A stretch of DNA of 64,000 bases from Todiramphus chloris collaris (lineage: Eukaryota > Chordata > Aves > Coraciiformes > Alcedinidae): contig JANVCC010000013.1 of the NCBI GenBank assembly GCA_025345505.1, positions 461,215 to 525,214 of the forward strand, given 5' to 3'. Every line of letters begins with the position of its first letter. Positions within the stretch are counted from its first letter, which is position 1. The translations under genes and the position numbers were made by a program. The notes below the pieces were generated by a model. The model saw only the letters and a program-made list of their open reading frames with translations, was not told the DNA's origin and made no database searches. Shown in pieces: positions 40,401 through 51,912 of this stretch.

Positions 40401-43400
40401 CAATTAAAAGAGCTGGTGTGTTTTGTAGTGTAAGACTGCAATCCTCTGCCCATCATCAGCTGTTCAAGCTGTCTTCAAATTCATTTCCTGGGGAAAATAT
40501 TTCCCATGGATGCTGCTAATGAAACATAATGCACTACTCTCATAGGCTAATGGGCATTCCAGTACCCGCCCTGCTATCCAGAGCTGGTTTACTGTGGGAA
40601 TATGTCAACTGTTGTTGTGTATTCCTTAATGGTCTGACACTGAGAAACAGCTACACTCTTACACATACCTGAAGACAGAAATGTTGCCCTCTCTTTCAAC
40701 ATATCAGACCTTATTATGTCATTTAATTCTACTTTGCCATTCAACATATCAGGTCATATTATGTCATTTAACTCTATTTTTCCATTCAACTCTATTTTGA
40801 CATTCTTACCCAGTCTCACATCAAAATATGGTACAAATCACTGCAACAAGCTATGTTACTAGGAAATACTTCTCTTTTCAAACCCAAGGGCATAGAATTT
40901 ACCTTCTCTTTGAAAATCATGCCATGGTATTGCCTGCTGGCTTCCTACCAGCTTATCACTTCTTTGAACAAAACCAAACTTGATACAATCAATCCCCTTA
41001 TCCAGCAAAATTCTCAGAATCTCACCCTGATTGGCACCAGGCAGCAAATTTCTGATAGGTAGTTTATGATCATAGGTAGCTGATGGGGCTCTGCACCGCC
41101 CCAAGTTTTCTTTTCAAGAGCAGAGGGGTACCCTTCTGCATAAGGATTAGGAAACAAGAAAGAATGATTGGCTTGAAATTTATCCAGATAACAACTGTAA
41201 ACAAAGAAAGGAAAAAAAAAAAAGTATTTCCCCATCACTTGAGAAAATTTAAAAAAAAAAAAAATTTCTTCCCTGGCTATCTCCAAATAGAAGAAAATTC
41301 CCAAAATAAGGTTAAGTATATTATTCCCCAACCCTGTTCCCTTGAAGACTCTCTGAATGATACCTGTCAATGTCGATTGCATTTTTAGGACCCCAAACAT
41401 TGATCGCCTGGCAAAGGAAGGAGTAAAACTGACCCAACACATTGCTGCGGCTCCACTTTGCACCCCCAGCAGAGCAGCTTTCCTCACTGGCAGATATCCC
41501 CTCCGATCAGGTTTGCCTCCGATCAGGTTTTACCAATACAGCCATTGCTGTATTGATGAAGGGAACAACATCATACAGTGGGCATAAAAGAAGTGACGAT
41601 GTGCAAATAAAATGGGTGTCACTGACATGTCATCCCTCCCTGAGGCATGCAAAGACACACCAGCTAGGGCTAGTACCTTTGAGGTGATGTCTATATTTAT
41701 GGGCTATAACGAACTGACCTGAGGGGGGAAGCAGAGCAGAGAAGAACCAGCTCTGCAGAGCACTTTGCTGCCCCCACAGCTCACAACTTCGGTTGACTTT
41801 TGGTGCTCTATTGCACAGACTTCAGTCAGAATAGAGTTAGTACAAATTGTTACATTCCAAAAGGTCATTACATAGAACATGAATAATAATAGTGGCACAT
41901 TTCTAAACCACCAGTTACATTAATTTCTATCATGGTTGGCTCCTCAACAGATACCAGAAACAGCTCAGCCCTGCAGGGAGCAAAGTAGATCTATGCAGAT
42001 GTGTGTCCATTCCCTCCAGTCAAGGTGCAGAACCAGTCATTTACAGGAAAGCTTTATTACCTATGTGTCAGACTTCATCCACCCTATGAAATAACAGTTT
42101 GACAGCTATATTATTTTTCCCAGTTCTGTTTTTGAAGAAAAAAAATACTATCCTGTCAAACTGCATCCCTGAGATGAAGAGGTATGAAAAACAAATAGCT
42201 TTACATGTTTCTAACAGCAACTCTCCAACGCTTGTTCTATCACAAATGATCTTCAGTGCCTTCTGGCATTCTGAAGCTGACATTCCATCCTACTTTTATC
42301 ATACAGCTAACACTGAGATAGATACTTTGAAAACTTACATGAACTTGTACAGACTCTCTCCCACTATAACAACAGGGCCAGAGACATGCAGCTTTTCCAT
42401 GATAGATTGTACTTCACATAATATTGTATGACGGGTTCATGCCAGTATATAGTGTTAAATAACAGGTTGTAATCTTGCAGATGAGGACAAAATTGTGCTG
42501 GTAGGTAGCTACCCCATGAGTTTCAGAAGTCAGATACCAACCACGTCACTGTGCAAGGAAATCTTTAGCTCCCTGGCACCGTTATGCAAGCTGAAGTCTG
42601 AGGCTAACAGAGGGCTGAGAACTCCCTGCCCTCACAATCACACTAAGTAAGTGCACTTCATACAGCCTGGATGCCACTGTGACCTATAAAAGCTCCCATA
42701 CAACTGTGTCATTCTGAATAAAACAAAATGAGATACAAAGAAGAATCAGTGTTATATAATGGAGAGACTTAACTCTTTCTTAATCTTGCCCAGAGAGATT
42801 AACTTCCCCAAACAAACAGTATTAGAATAAACATTAACATTATAATATCATTGAAACCAGGAAACAAGAAAGTATGTTTGGTGAAAGTACTCTACCTTAT
42901 ACTTACTAATATTGTTTATTACTGTATTTTTTTAGGGATGGATGCTATAAACAATTACCGTGTTATCTTTTGGAATGGCGGCTCAGGAGGGCTTCCTCCA
43001 AATGAAACCACTTTTGCCAAAATACTGCAGCATCAAGGCTACAGCACAGGACTGATAGGTATGGGGACACTCCTGAAGATGGCATAGAATGTGTTTCACC
43101 TTCCCATCTCACTCATATCATTTGTTTTAGTTAGCAACTGCTCATACATCAGTTGTAAGATTGTTATTTCCTGACTTAATAATATCTTGTAAGAAGAAAT
43201 TCTGAGCAAAAAGAATCTCTCTAAAAAGAACAGGCATCTGATAATGAGAAAAACCTGTACTATTGACCTGCATTCAAGCACAGCTGTGGTTCTTAAAATA
43301 TATAAGGGAAAATATGTTAACATTTCTTGAATACTCTTCTAGCAGCTATATGATAAGTATTCCAATACTCTTTCATAAAAAATATAAATAAATAAAAAAT

Positions 43401-46400
43401 TAATGAATGACATTTAAATATGCATGACAATTCATTACACAGCTCAGAGCAGATTCACAACAAAAGGGAACAGCTGCTACTTAAAACAATACAGCTGTTA
43501 CCAAAATTGGAAATAAACCTCTTAACACCAATTATCAATTTAAGATAGCATTAAGAAGCAGGCATTTCTTTATTGCAGTGCTGGATGCATGGGCAATTGC
43601 TCCACCTAATGTGTTTATCGTATATCACACCAGTCAAGGTTTATATTACCCTATATGTATTAAACCTCCTAGACTGATTATGAAAGTTCATTCTGTTTCC
43701 TGGAACTAATTATCATATTTACATAGTCATTATGCATGCAGGTAGAGTCTCTGAGGGATTTAGGAGGGTCTCTCTCTCAGTACCTCTTGGTGGTCATCCA
43801 TTACTGTCCTCTGGGTGAATTCTAGGCTCCTTCTTCCTCTTACAGATGAAAGTTGGCTATCAGTCCAGCTTATGATTATCTTATAAACTGCTTGTCCTAT
43901 AGTTTCCTTAGTGATGGGAATGTTCTTCATTCTGATTGGTCTAAGTTCCTTTCAGTTGTCACAGTTCATTACACTTGGATAATATAGAATACATCTGGTT
44001 TCCTTACAGATGTATCACAGCCAGTTCATAATATCACAGGTTTTAACCTTTCAAAAATAGAACCAAAGCATTTTTTTTTTTAATTTAATTACAGTGTGCC
44101 ACTATAGCTCACCAAGACTTCAGTACAGTCCATAAAACACTGCCTCCTTCAGTATCGATACAAATTCCATTTTACTTTATATTTTGAAGGACTTTTTTTT
44201 TTTTTTTTCTTCAATACAGTTGTAACTTTTGGTCACGATCCAGTGTCAAATAAATATTTACCTTAGAAAAGTCACATAGATCCACAGATTGATAAACCAC
44301 AAATGTTCCTGAGATGAATTTTGCCCTACCTCATCTGAGCATCTAAATATCAATATCCAAAGTCTATGTCTGACACATAAAAATATTAGCTACACAAATC
44401 AACTGAATTTACTAATAAAAGTGTCTTCAAGAATGAATTTGTATTCATTCCTCAAAATAAATCTAAGCCATACAGGACAATACCAAATGAAGCCCCCTAA
44501 GCATTTTAAGTTCTGTATTACTGAATCTTTTTCTCCTGTTACTTTTGCAGTGATATCATTTTAGCTGTTTTAATCAGCTCATGAAAAAGCCCACGTCTAT
44601 TAGCTATGTGCTTCAGCTTGGCTTCAGCATGTAATCACTAAAAAAGCAATCAGATTTGTTTCCACTTTGCCAAAGGAATTACCCTGCAGGGAAGCTATGC
44701 TGCATACCTCCTGGAAGCTAGACAGCAAAATGGGCCAGCGTTTTCCCTGTGGGCATCTCAGCTAAAATCACACTAGAGACAGCCAGAGCATCACTTAATT
44801 TAACTGGATTGACAAATTCTGATTAATTGCACCATAGGGAATGATGGAAAGCACTGGTGGTAAGTGACACAACAAAAACCCCATAAGAACAACTTTACAT
44901 TCAAGTCATGAAGCAAGAAACTTTACATAACATCTACCCAGATCACCACAGCTGAATGAGCTCTAAATAGTCTCACCTGAATGGTTTGTGATTGTTTTGT
45001 TCTGAGCACAACCATCTTAATCACAAAGTTAAATGCTATTAATAACCTGCAGCTTGATAAGTTAATGAGACTTTTTGTTGGGAAACGGTTTGCAGATTTT
45101 TGTAGTCAGAAAGCCGATGTTGTATAACCTATGCTCTCCAAGATTGATTTATCTAACATACAGTTAGTTTCTCTTCTGGAGATTTGAGTCTTTTATAACA
45201 TGTCAGAAGCTGTTATTAACCTCAGATGGAGATTTAAGTGTTGGAGTGCATCTGACGTCCAAGGATACTTTAGCTGCACCTATATTTATGACCAATGCAT
45301 CTATGTATTGATTACAAACCTGTTTTATTTTATAGCTGGCTCTAAATATGTCAAGACGTAAACTAAATGGAGATTTTACCTAAAAGCAATTTATCCACCT
45401 AGAATAGAATTTTCACTCTTTCTTTATATTTATATCCAAAAAGCAGCATTTTTTTTTTTTTTCATCCAAAGCAGTTTTTTCTGCTCCTATAGTAATGCAC
45501 AGCATTTCTATTGAAACCTACTCAGGGTTGGCTGCTAATATATGTATTGGTAACATAGTGAACCATTTGCAAATGCACAGTTCCTTATTCCACAATAAGA
45601 ATTTGTTTTCAAGTACAATTCTAAATGTTCCTTTTGATCTATAGATCTGGTATCCAAGGCCTGCATTACATCAGAGATCACAAAATGTAATTAAACTGCA
45701 TGCCTGTGATGAGAGGTAGATTCTGGTCACTTGATTCAGACATTCATAAGCCTCAGTGAGCCAAAGGAGCCAACTGCGTAAATGCCTAACCAGTCTGTTG
45801 GAATAGGCTGGAAGGGATGCAAATGCATGACTTTGATGTGCCATTTGTCATAGTAGTGGATATATGTTCATAATAAAGAACAAATTGTATTGCAAAAGGT
45901 TAGGAGATTTTCCATTTGATACATGAAGACTTCAGTATTTAAAAGAAGGCAGCTTTACCTTTTTTTAAATCATATGAAATACAAATAACTGTCAAAAATA
46001 ATTGAAAACCCAAGTCTTTCATTCTAATTCAGTATACAGAGATACTACTATCAGCAAAGTGACTTACATCTGTACAGCTTCATGAGAAATCCTGATCTCT
46101 TGAGCCTGACTTCTTCTGGATCTGGTGGTTTGTCTGCCAAACCCACTGTTGAATTTCAACTTACTTGACTACACTATCCATAGCTTCTTTTATTGGTCTG
46201 GCACCAACACGTCATCGAGTGTTCATCATAATTCTGACATCAAAATATTCAAACCTTTCCAGACACAAGTCTGTGTAGCACCCGGAAGGTAAAGAGAAAA
46301 CAGAACAATGTTATTTTGCCCTGTGCTTACAAAAAGACAGGGAAAAAGTAGGCTTCCTCCTATTTCATACTTGACAAGTCTTCAGGAAGGACATAAATTT

Positions 46401-49400
46401 TTGCTCAGTTCTAAAAATTTGAATTTTTCTCAATTTCTAGCTCCCTTTATAGTCCTGTTTTTTAGCTACAGGGCATGAATATGTGTACATAGAGCACCAA
46501 TAACTTTGCTGAAAATTTATAATTTGTAGAGGTTTTCTTTCATCAGTTGTAAGATACATACAATTATATCACTACATATTCAGTATATATATGTAGGGTG
46601 AAGAAGTTATCACACGTAGGGAAAAAAAAAACCAACCATTTTTTGAGAAATGGTTTGTATGAGAAAAAGCCTGTTTTTAAATATTATCTCTTTACTTGTT
46701 AACAATCTGTGTTTTCAGGGAAGTGGCATCAAGGTGTTAACTGTGAATCCCGCAATGACCATTGTCACCACCCTTTAAACCATGGGTTTGGCTATTTTTA
46801 TGGGATGCCTTTCACTCTAATAAGCGACTGCCAACCAACAGAAACACCAGAGATGGACAGAGCCTTTATAAGGAAACTCTGGCTTTCAACTCAAATGATT
46901 GGTCTTGTTACACTCACCGCTGCCCTGGGAAGACTCACGGGCTTGATTTCAGTCCGCTGGAAAACCCTGACCTGCCTTGCAGGGTTTAGTCTCCTGTTCT
47001 TCGTATCCTGGTTCTCAAGTTATGGGTTTATACGACACTGGAACTGCATTATGATGAGAAATCATGAAGTTACTGAGCAGCCAATGGTGACAGACAGGAC
47101 TACATCCCTTATCTTGAGAGAGTCCATTTCATTTATTGAAAGGTAACATGTGTTTCCTTTGATCACAACTGACCTCTGTATGTATTAAGAACTTTCCTCC
47201 CTAACAACAAAGTGTTGATTTCTGATTTTTAGAAATAAGCACAAGCCATTCCTCCTCTTTCTTTCCTTTTTGCACTCCCACACCCCTCTCCTCACCACAA
47301 AGAAGTTTCTTGGGAGGAGCAGCCATGGTTTATACGGAGACAATGTCGAAGAGATGGACTGGATGGTGGGTAAGTTATCATAGCAAATAACAATGTTTCC
47401 AACTACCTAGTACCTAGGTCTGAACATATAATAAAAACACAGTTGTTATGAAAAGAACAAGGAAAAGAATTAAAAACAAGAAGGAAAAAAATGCCTAAAT
47501 TATTAATGAACATCTGTCAGTCTTGCATGAGCAGTGTTGGCTTATAGTGCTGGCTTTTTATTTTCTCCAGTCTTGGACCAAATGAGTCCTTCTGTTCACT
47601 CAGGTTTTTTGGTCTAGGGTTTCAATTTTTCAATTGTGTTTCAATTTTTCATCAGTTTCAATCATGTCCCCTTGGCTTCTGTCAAGGAGCCCTCCTGATC
47701 TTATTGCTAAATAAGTAAGGATTATTTAGTTTTCTGTGATTATTAAAGATCTGGTAATTTCATCCTCTTATGGTCATGTCTTATCTATTTCCAAGTAGGA
47801 CACATCAGAAGATGATAAAACTGATACAAAAATTGATTCCAGGTATAAAGCAGCAAGATATTCCTCTGTGACTTCTACATTCATCAGAGTACTGAATATT
47901 TTTCATCCCTGTCATAAATCTAGAAATGTTCAAAAATGTTAATTGTTATGCCCCCAGAAATTAGATTCATGTTATTTTTCAGCTTGATTTTTGGAGGGGA
48001 GGGAGATTTATTTATCACTCAGTCATGGCAGATGAAAAGTAGACATATTTGTAAAAGGCGTTAGAATCAGGTACAGAAGGAATTACTGTTCAAACCTACC
48101 TGTCACACACTGAAAATATAATCAAGAACATCAGAAACAGGTCAAGAATAATTTTAAAATAAAAAAGAATTATATTATCAATGCATATTGTACCCAGACA
48201 TTAATTTAATGCAAATACTGACTGTGGTCTAGACAATATAAGCATTTTTTCCTCGTTTCTCATGATGGTTACCACTGATGCAGAATCTACCTTTTTGAGG
48301 CTTTTTACAGCAAACAGTGCTTCTGCCCTTTACAATACAGACTTCTGGTCTGCTACAGCACAAAACAAATTTTCTGTGTTTTTACAGACAGTGGAATCAC
48401 AACTGCAGATCTCAGTCCTAAAAAGCTTTATTAAAATAATGATCAGTCCTACATACATGAGAAATTACACTGATGAATGTTTACAAGTCAGGGGCTAATA
48501 TTTATGTAGTGCAAACAATATTTTTGCTTTTTAATACACACATCTTCCTCTGTTTACAGGCCAGGTTCTAGATGCTATTGACAAGGAAGGCTTGAAAAAT
48601 ACTACCCTCGTTTACTTTGCCTCTGATCATGGTGGATGGCTGGAAAGACAAGAAGGCAAAAGGCAGCTGGGTGGCTGGAATGGAATATATAGAGGTAAGA
48701 GCTGTCAGGGATGGTGACAACATAGCAACAACTACTGAAGTATTCAGGACACCCCTAAAGCTCAGGTTAGGACTGTATGCTCAAGGAGTTACAATGTTTT
48801 ATCACTGAGAAGCAAATTTGTCTCATTCTAATTAGGCATTTAAAAATGTAGACAGTTCTGTATAAGCATGAGTTCTCAACCTGCCATTTCCTCATGAGGG
48901 AACTGATCACAAGTTAATTTTTATTAAGATTGTGTAACTTCTCCCTAAATATTAGTTACATCTCACATCTGAACTCTCGTTTTAACTGTAACAGGTATGC
49001 TACAGGATCATAAAAGAAAGAGGAGAACTAGGATGGGTAATCACTTTATGCCTGAAAATTTTATCTACCCTGAGTTCTGATGGGACAATGTGTTTGTAAA
49101 ACAACAGAAGGGAGAAAGTGCATACAGTCACTCGAGGGGTCTGACACAGTGAACTTTGATGCTGAGGAGGAGCTTAGTGGCAAAAATCGAGTAAGAAAGG
49201 CTCATAATGGTAACATTAGCTTATGACAATGCAATGATATTTGTCTACGGTTTCCCTCTATCTTAAATGAAACATTATTTAAATGAAAGCTTGTTGTTTT
49301 GGGTTTTTTTGTTATGAAAGGTGGAAAAGCTATGGGAGGCTGGGAAGGAGGAATCCGTGTCCCAGGGATATTTAGGTGGCCAGGAGTGTTACCTGCAGGC

Positions 49401-50893
49401 ACAGTTATTGATGAACCTACAAGCCTTATGGACATTTATCCTACAGTAGTTCATCTGGCTGGCGGGGTACTACCTCAGGACAGGTAAAAAACCACAAATA
49501 TTTTTATTCCTCCATCTCTCCCTATACAATGGAAAATCTAGTTTGAAAACACATGCTAAGAGTCTGACATTTTCTTTTTCACTCCTGCCCCTTTTCTAGA
49601 CACATAAATGTTACCACAGCTCAGTTACCTCTTGTCTACATTTGAGATTCAGCATCTACCTGCAATCTTCTACCTGCATCTTCCATGTTCAGATTTGCCA
49701 GTTCTAAGAGAGGTGTGCAGGAGGAATGGAGTCCTGTACAGCTTGTCTCAGTCTGATGGTCTCCATTTTTTCTGCTAGGGTAATTGATGGCCGGGATCTG
49801 ATGCCTTTACTTCAAGGAAGAGTTGAGCACTCAGAGCATGAGTTCCTGTTTCATTACTGTGGCATTCACTTACATGCTGCACGGTGGCACCAGAAGGACA
49901 GTGAGTACAGAACTTCTTTACCAAGAATTAGGTTGAATCTATGGGAGGGCACATTTGTCTAACACATTTTTTTCTGGGATTGCAGCTTTCCAAGTAGTTC
50001 CAGGTCTGGAGTGGTAAAGAACTTAGTAGTATTTCCTATATTGTATAGCACAAAGAGTTTGTGGCTTCAAGGAATATGGCATTCCATGAAAGCTAGTGAA
50101 GTTCAGGAGGGGTCTCACCCATCCTCCCTCTGTCTCACCCACCTCTGTACACAAATGCAAGGCCTGGGGAGTTCATGCCCTCCCTGTGTCATGGAAAAGT
50201 CCTAGACTCAGCCCTTTGTCCTTCTGCCACCTAAACTAGGAACAAGCCATGGAAAACCCCAAATCTTTTTTTTCACATCTTCATAGAAACTGAAATGAGT
50301 GATAATTGACACACTGAAAATTTTGGAGAAACCTCAAAACATCAAAAATAATTTTTACATTATTGGTTTAATTCAGTGGCACTTAGTTTTAAATGAAATT
50401 GCTACAATTATTAAGTGTAGAGCTGAAGATCAAGAAGAAATGAACACTAGAAAAACATTCACCCTTCTAATGTCTTGTGATAACCACAAGTATCATTGCA
50501 AGCCTTCTTTCTTTCCTGCCAGTTGGAGCCATCTGGAAGGCTCATTATGTGACCCCTGTCTTCCGTCCTCTTGGAGCTGGGGCTTGTTATGATAGAGGTA
50601 TTTGCCCATGCTTTGGGGAAGGTGTTACCCACCATGACCCTCCGTTGCTGTTTGATCTCTCACGAGACCCATCTGAAGCCAAACCTCTGTCAGCTGACAC
50701 CGAGCCCCTCTTTGACACTGTAATAAGGAAGATTGGAAGAGCCATAGAAGAGCATCGCAGGACTCTGACTCCAGTCCCAGAGCAGCTGTCCTCGTACAAC
50801 ATCATATGGAAGCCATGGCTGCAGCCATGCTGTGGGACATTCCCATTCTGTTGGTGCGATAAGGAAGGTGATAATAAACTCGTCAGCCTGTAA
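37381..50893 (+). CDS. ARSD/ARSH: Arylsulfatase, ARSD/ARSH-type (ten-exon model)
   Basis: A sulfatase that would hydrolyse sulfate esters with a formylglycine made from a cysteine. Joining exons 37381-37454, 40232-40381, 41389-41510, 42936-43058, 46719-47142, 47233-47369, 48560-48694, 49321-49483, 49779-49900 and 50523-50893 gives 606 residues with no stop, and all junctions are GT-AG with matching phase. Landmarks in this model are a signal-like hydrophobic run at about 28-40, metal-binding D59 and D60, CTPSR with C99 and R103, K158 and H160 (GKWHQG), H314 (HSH), D366/H367 (SDHGG) and K391 (GGKAMGG). Two hydrophobic segments, about 207-227 and 239-260, form the membrane hairpin of the STS/ARSD group. 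The C-terminus has the [10 protein letters not shown] block. From remembered human sequences it is about equally close to ARSD and ARSH, so orthology is unresolved. Human ARSD is about 593 residues. Confidence 0.93.
37455..40231 (+). other. Intron 1 (if exon 1 is right)
   Basis: About 2.8 kb. It contains an (AGGG)n repeat at 38032-38061, a GC-richer patch at 38150-38370 with open frames on both strands, and a Lys/Glu-rich open frame at 39004-39300 followed by AATAAA near 39331. I recognise none of these as genes. Confidence 0.5.
38032..38061. repeat. (AGGG)n microsatellite
   Basis: About seven tandem AGGG units in a purine-rich stretch. Confidence 0.9.
40232..40381 (+). CDS. ARSD/ARSH: Arylsulfatase exon 2 (signal end, metal-binding Asp pair)
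   Basis: The acceptor has a long pyrimidine tract (TTCTTTCCTTCTTCCTTTTCAG) and the donor is GTAAGG. It encodes a hydrophobic run ([11 protein letters not shown]) and then [20 protein letters not shown], the universal sulfatase N-terminal block whose Asp pair binds calcium. The segment between the splice site and PNI has 25 residues, which as I recall matches the second exon of human ARSD. An upstream in-frame ATG at 40182 would instead make this the first coding exon, at the cost of reading the pyrimidine tract as protein. Confidence 0.92.
40382..41388 (+). other. Intron 2 of the arylsulfatase
   Basis: About 1 kb. It has a local near-duplication at 40690-40800 (TATCAGACCTTATTATGTCA and a related copy 50 bases on) and A-runs at 41212-41223 and 41251-41264. 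No other feature is seen. Confidence 0.8.
41389..41510 (+). CDS. ARSD/ARSH: Arylsulfatase exon 3 (formylglycine site)
   Basis: Encodes [18 protein letters not shown] and then the sulfatase signature [17 protein letters not shown]. The Cys codon at 41459-41461 is the residue converted to formylglycine by SUMF1, and the Arg of PSR stabilises it. The 3' end of the exon is part of a 16-base tandem duplication that also copies the donor site. Only the first donor (GT at 41511) keeps the frame. Confidence 0.95.
41511..42935 (+). other. Intron 3 of the arylsulfatase
   Basis: Begins with the duplicated donor copy (second GT at 41527). The rest has no recognisable exon or repeat. Confidence 0.8.
42936..43058 (+). 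CDS. ARSD/ARSH: Arylsulfatase exon 4
   Basis: Encodes [20 protein letters not shown] and then [29 protein letters not shown] is a conserved block of the family and includes an N-linked glycosylation sequon (NET). The acceptor follows TGTATTTTTTTAG and the donor is GTATGG. The exon opens with two bases and closes with one, in phase with both neighbours. MDA-NYR resembles ARSD more than ARSH at this point. Confidence 0.93.
43059..46718 (+). other. Intron 4 of the arylsulfatase
   Basis: The largest intron among the firm exons (3.66 kb). It is AT-rich with T-runs near 44070, 44190 and 45450. No exon, named repeat or RNA gene was seen. Confidence 0.8.
46719..47142 (+). CDS. ARSD/ARSH: Arylsulfatase exon 5 (active-site Lys/His and membrane hairpin)
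   Basis: The largest internal exon (424 nt). It opens with KWHQGVNC, whose Lys and His are active-site residues, followed by [10 protein letters not shown] and YFYGMPFTL. Then comes the two-helix hydrophobic hairpin of the STS-like sulfatases ([19 protein letters not shown] and [19 protein letters not shown]), and [23 protein letters not shown] resembles ARSH, while GVNC and [10 protein letters not shown] resemble ARSD. The single long exon carrying both helices is typical for this cluster. Confidence 0.96.
47233..47369 (+). CDS. ARSD/ARSH: Arylsulfatase exon 6 (catalytic His)
   Basis: Separated from exon 5 by only 90 bases. It encodes [20 protein letters not shown], whose second His of HSH corresponds to His290 of human steroid sulfatase, followed by [20 protein letters not shown]. 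Relatives usually read HVH; here Val is replaced by Ser. The donor is a perfect GTAAGT. Confidence 0.96.
47370..48559 (+). other. Intron 6 of the arylsulfatase
   Basis: About 1.2 kb. It contains a short tandem of GTTTCAATTTTTCA-like units at 47619-47660. The open frame at 48262-48498 is intronic and unrelated to sulfatases. Confidence 0.75.
48560..48694 (+). CDS. ARSD/ARSH: Arylsulfatase exon 7 (catalytic Asp)
   Basis: Encodes [20 protein letters not shown], then SDHGGWLE and [10 protein letters not shown]. The Asp of SDHGG is a calcium ligand matching Asp342 of steroid sulfatase. NTT is a possible glycosylation sequon. A decayed second copy of this exon with flanking intron sequence lies at about 57826-57990. 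Confidence 0.96.
48695..49320 (+). other. Intron 7 of the arylsulfatase
   Basis: About 0.6 kb. Its first 30 bases after the donor are also recognisable, in decayed form, after the exon relic at 57.9 kb. Nothing else is seen. Confidence 0.7.
49321..49483 (+). CDS. ARSD/ARSH: Arylsulfatase exon 8 (catalytic Lys)
   Basis: Encodes [20 protein letters not shown], with the Lys that matches Lys368 of steroid sulfatase, then [19 protein letters not shown]. The acceptor is GAAAG after a T-rich run and is weak in its last ten bases, but family similarity starts exactly at the junction. The donor is GTAAAA. Confidence 0.95.
49779..49900 (+). CDS. ARSD/ARSH: Arylsulfatase exon 9
   Basis: Encodes [20 protein letters not shown] and then [29 protein letters not shown] and HEFLFHYC are standard blocks of the C-terminal sulfatase subdomain. 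The acceptor is TTTTTTCTGCTAG and the donor is GTGAGT. Confidence 0.95.
49901..50522 (+). other. Intron 9 of the arylsulfatase
   Basis: About 0.6 kb and unremarkable. The open frames at 50011-50205 and 50299-50592 are intronic noise. Confidence 0.7.
50523..50893 (+). CDS. ARSD/ARSH: Arylsulfatase exon 10 (terminal exon)
   Basis: Starts after TTTCCTGCCAG and ends at TAA 50891-50893. It encodes [40 protein letters not shown], a helical tail ([20 protein letters not shown]) and the cysteine-rich end [20 protein letters not shown]. The length and end match the ARSD/ARSH/ARSL group. The first residue, split over the junction, is Ile where human paralogs have Ser, Arg or Cys. Confidence 0.96.
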
Positions 50894-51340
50894 AGGAAAG
50901 AATCAGTTACTTTCTCAAAAGTGTTTTTATATCAAGAGTGTTTTCTTTGGGGGTGTTGACAATTGGTGGATTGTTTGTTTGTTTTAATGGAGACTTTATA
51001 TGAGAATTATTCCTGCAAATAATTTTGTAAAGGTGGCTTTAGGCTGGACACTCTCAGGAAGGATCAGGTCACAATGATCTGAAGAGCATGTTTTAGCTTG
51101 CATCTGCTGACAAGTGAATGCATAGTTCAAATGAACTGAAGCACATCAAAATTGGAGCTGTACAAGTAATGATATAACTTACGTTTTGATGTTTATGAAT
51201 GCATACTTAGAAGCTTAGCTTTCGGCATTTGTTCTGAATTTCTAATTGATTCATGGACTGAGGTCTTCCTTAGTTTTGTTATCCTTACTGGTGATGCATA
51301 AGATGCCCCTATAATAAATTTTGCAGACTACCATTTCCAA
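50894..51340 (+). promoter_or_regulatory. Arylsulfatase 3' UTR with poly(A) signal
   Basis: The first canonical AATAAA after the stop codon that is outside coding sequence is at 51313-51318, so a 3' UTR of about 440 nt is likely. An AATAAA at 50874-50879 lies inside the coding exon and should not be used. Confidence 0.55.
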
Positions 51341-51740
51341 AATAATTTTAAAATAATTTTAATTTTGCCCACAGGTCCTCACTGAATATTCTTTGAAAGT
51401 AGGTCCCTTTTTTCCTTGTAGCTAGTCCCTCCAGTAGCAGTGATGATGGCAGCTGATTACTCTGGGGTTTTTAGATCAGAAGAAATTACCCAGGTGAGTC
51501 GTTGGAAATATGACAACCATGTTAACAGCTGTCTGCACTTTCTGAGAAGGATGGGACTTCTCTGGATGGAGGCAGCCTCTTTTGACAGAGAACACAAAAG
51601 GAAAGGATTTTCCCTTCCCAAAGCTCCCTTTGTACCCATCTCCCTAAGCAGTGCTGGCAGAGGCATGATAGCATTGATGGCCACAGAAGCAGAATGGGAC
51701 AACTCTCTGTGGCCAACTCTCAAATGAACAACTCTACACA
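51341..51740. other. Downstream flank, nothing recognised
   Basis: Sequence between the 3' UTR and the left inverted arm. Open frames 51440-51727 (+) and 51957-51457 (-) overlap here without a recognisable product. Confidence 0.35.
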
Positions 51741-51912
51741 GGTCTCTCACAGGAGGCAGAGGGGAGCCTTGTTCCTGCCATGCCTTCAGTATACTTAACA
51801 TTACAGGGAAGAGGAGGAGGGCATGAAGGCAGAGGGGGGAGTGTCTCAGGACACTGAGACAGGGACAACTGGCAGGAGAAGCAGCTCTGGGAACAGCTGT
51901 GGGCATGGGGGG
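51741..51912 (+). repeat. Left arm of an inverted repeat pair
   Basis: Similar to the reverse complement of 52728-52905. The shared order is GGTCTCTCA, GGAGG, AGGGG, the identical 17-mer TTGTTCCTGCCATGCCT (51769-51785), TTAACAT, GGCAGAGG and GCAGCTCTGG..CTGTGG. The similarity is patchy, with indels. It is either two copies of one unknown repeat in opposite orientation or the arms of a fold-back element. Confidence 0.6.

Noticed and set aside
50874-50879. AATAAA as the poly(A) signal of the arylsulfatase
   Set aside because: It lies inside the coding part of the last exon, 12 bases before the stop. The signal at 51313 fits better.
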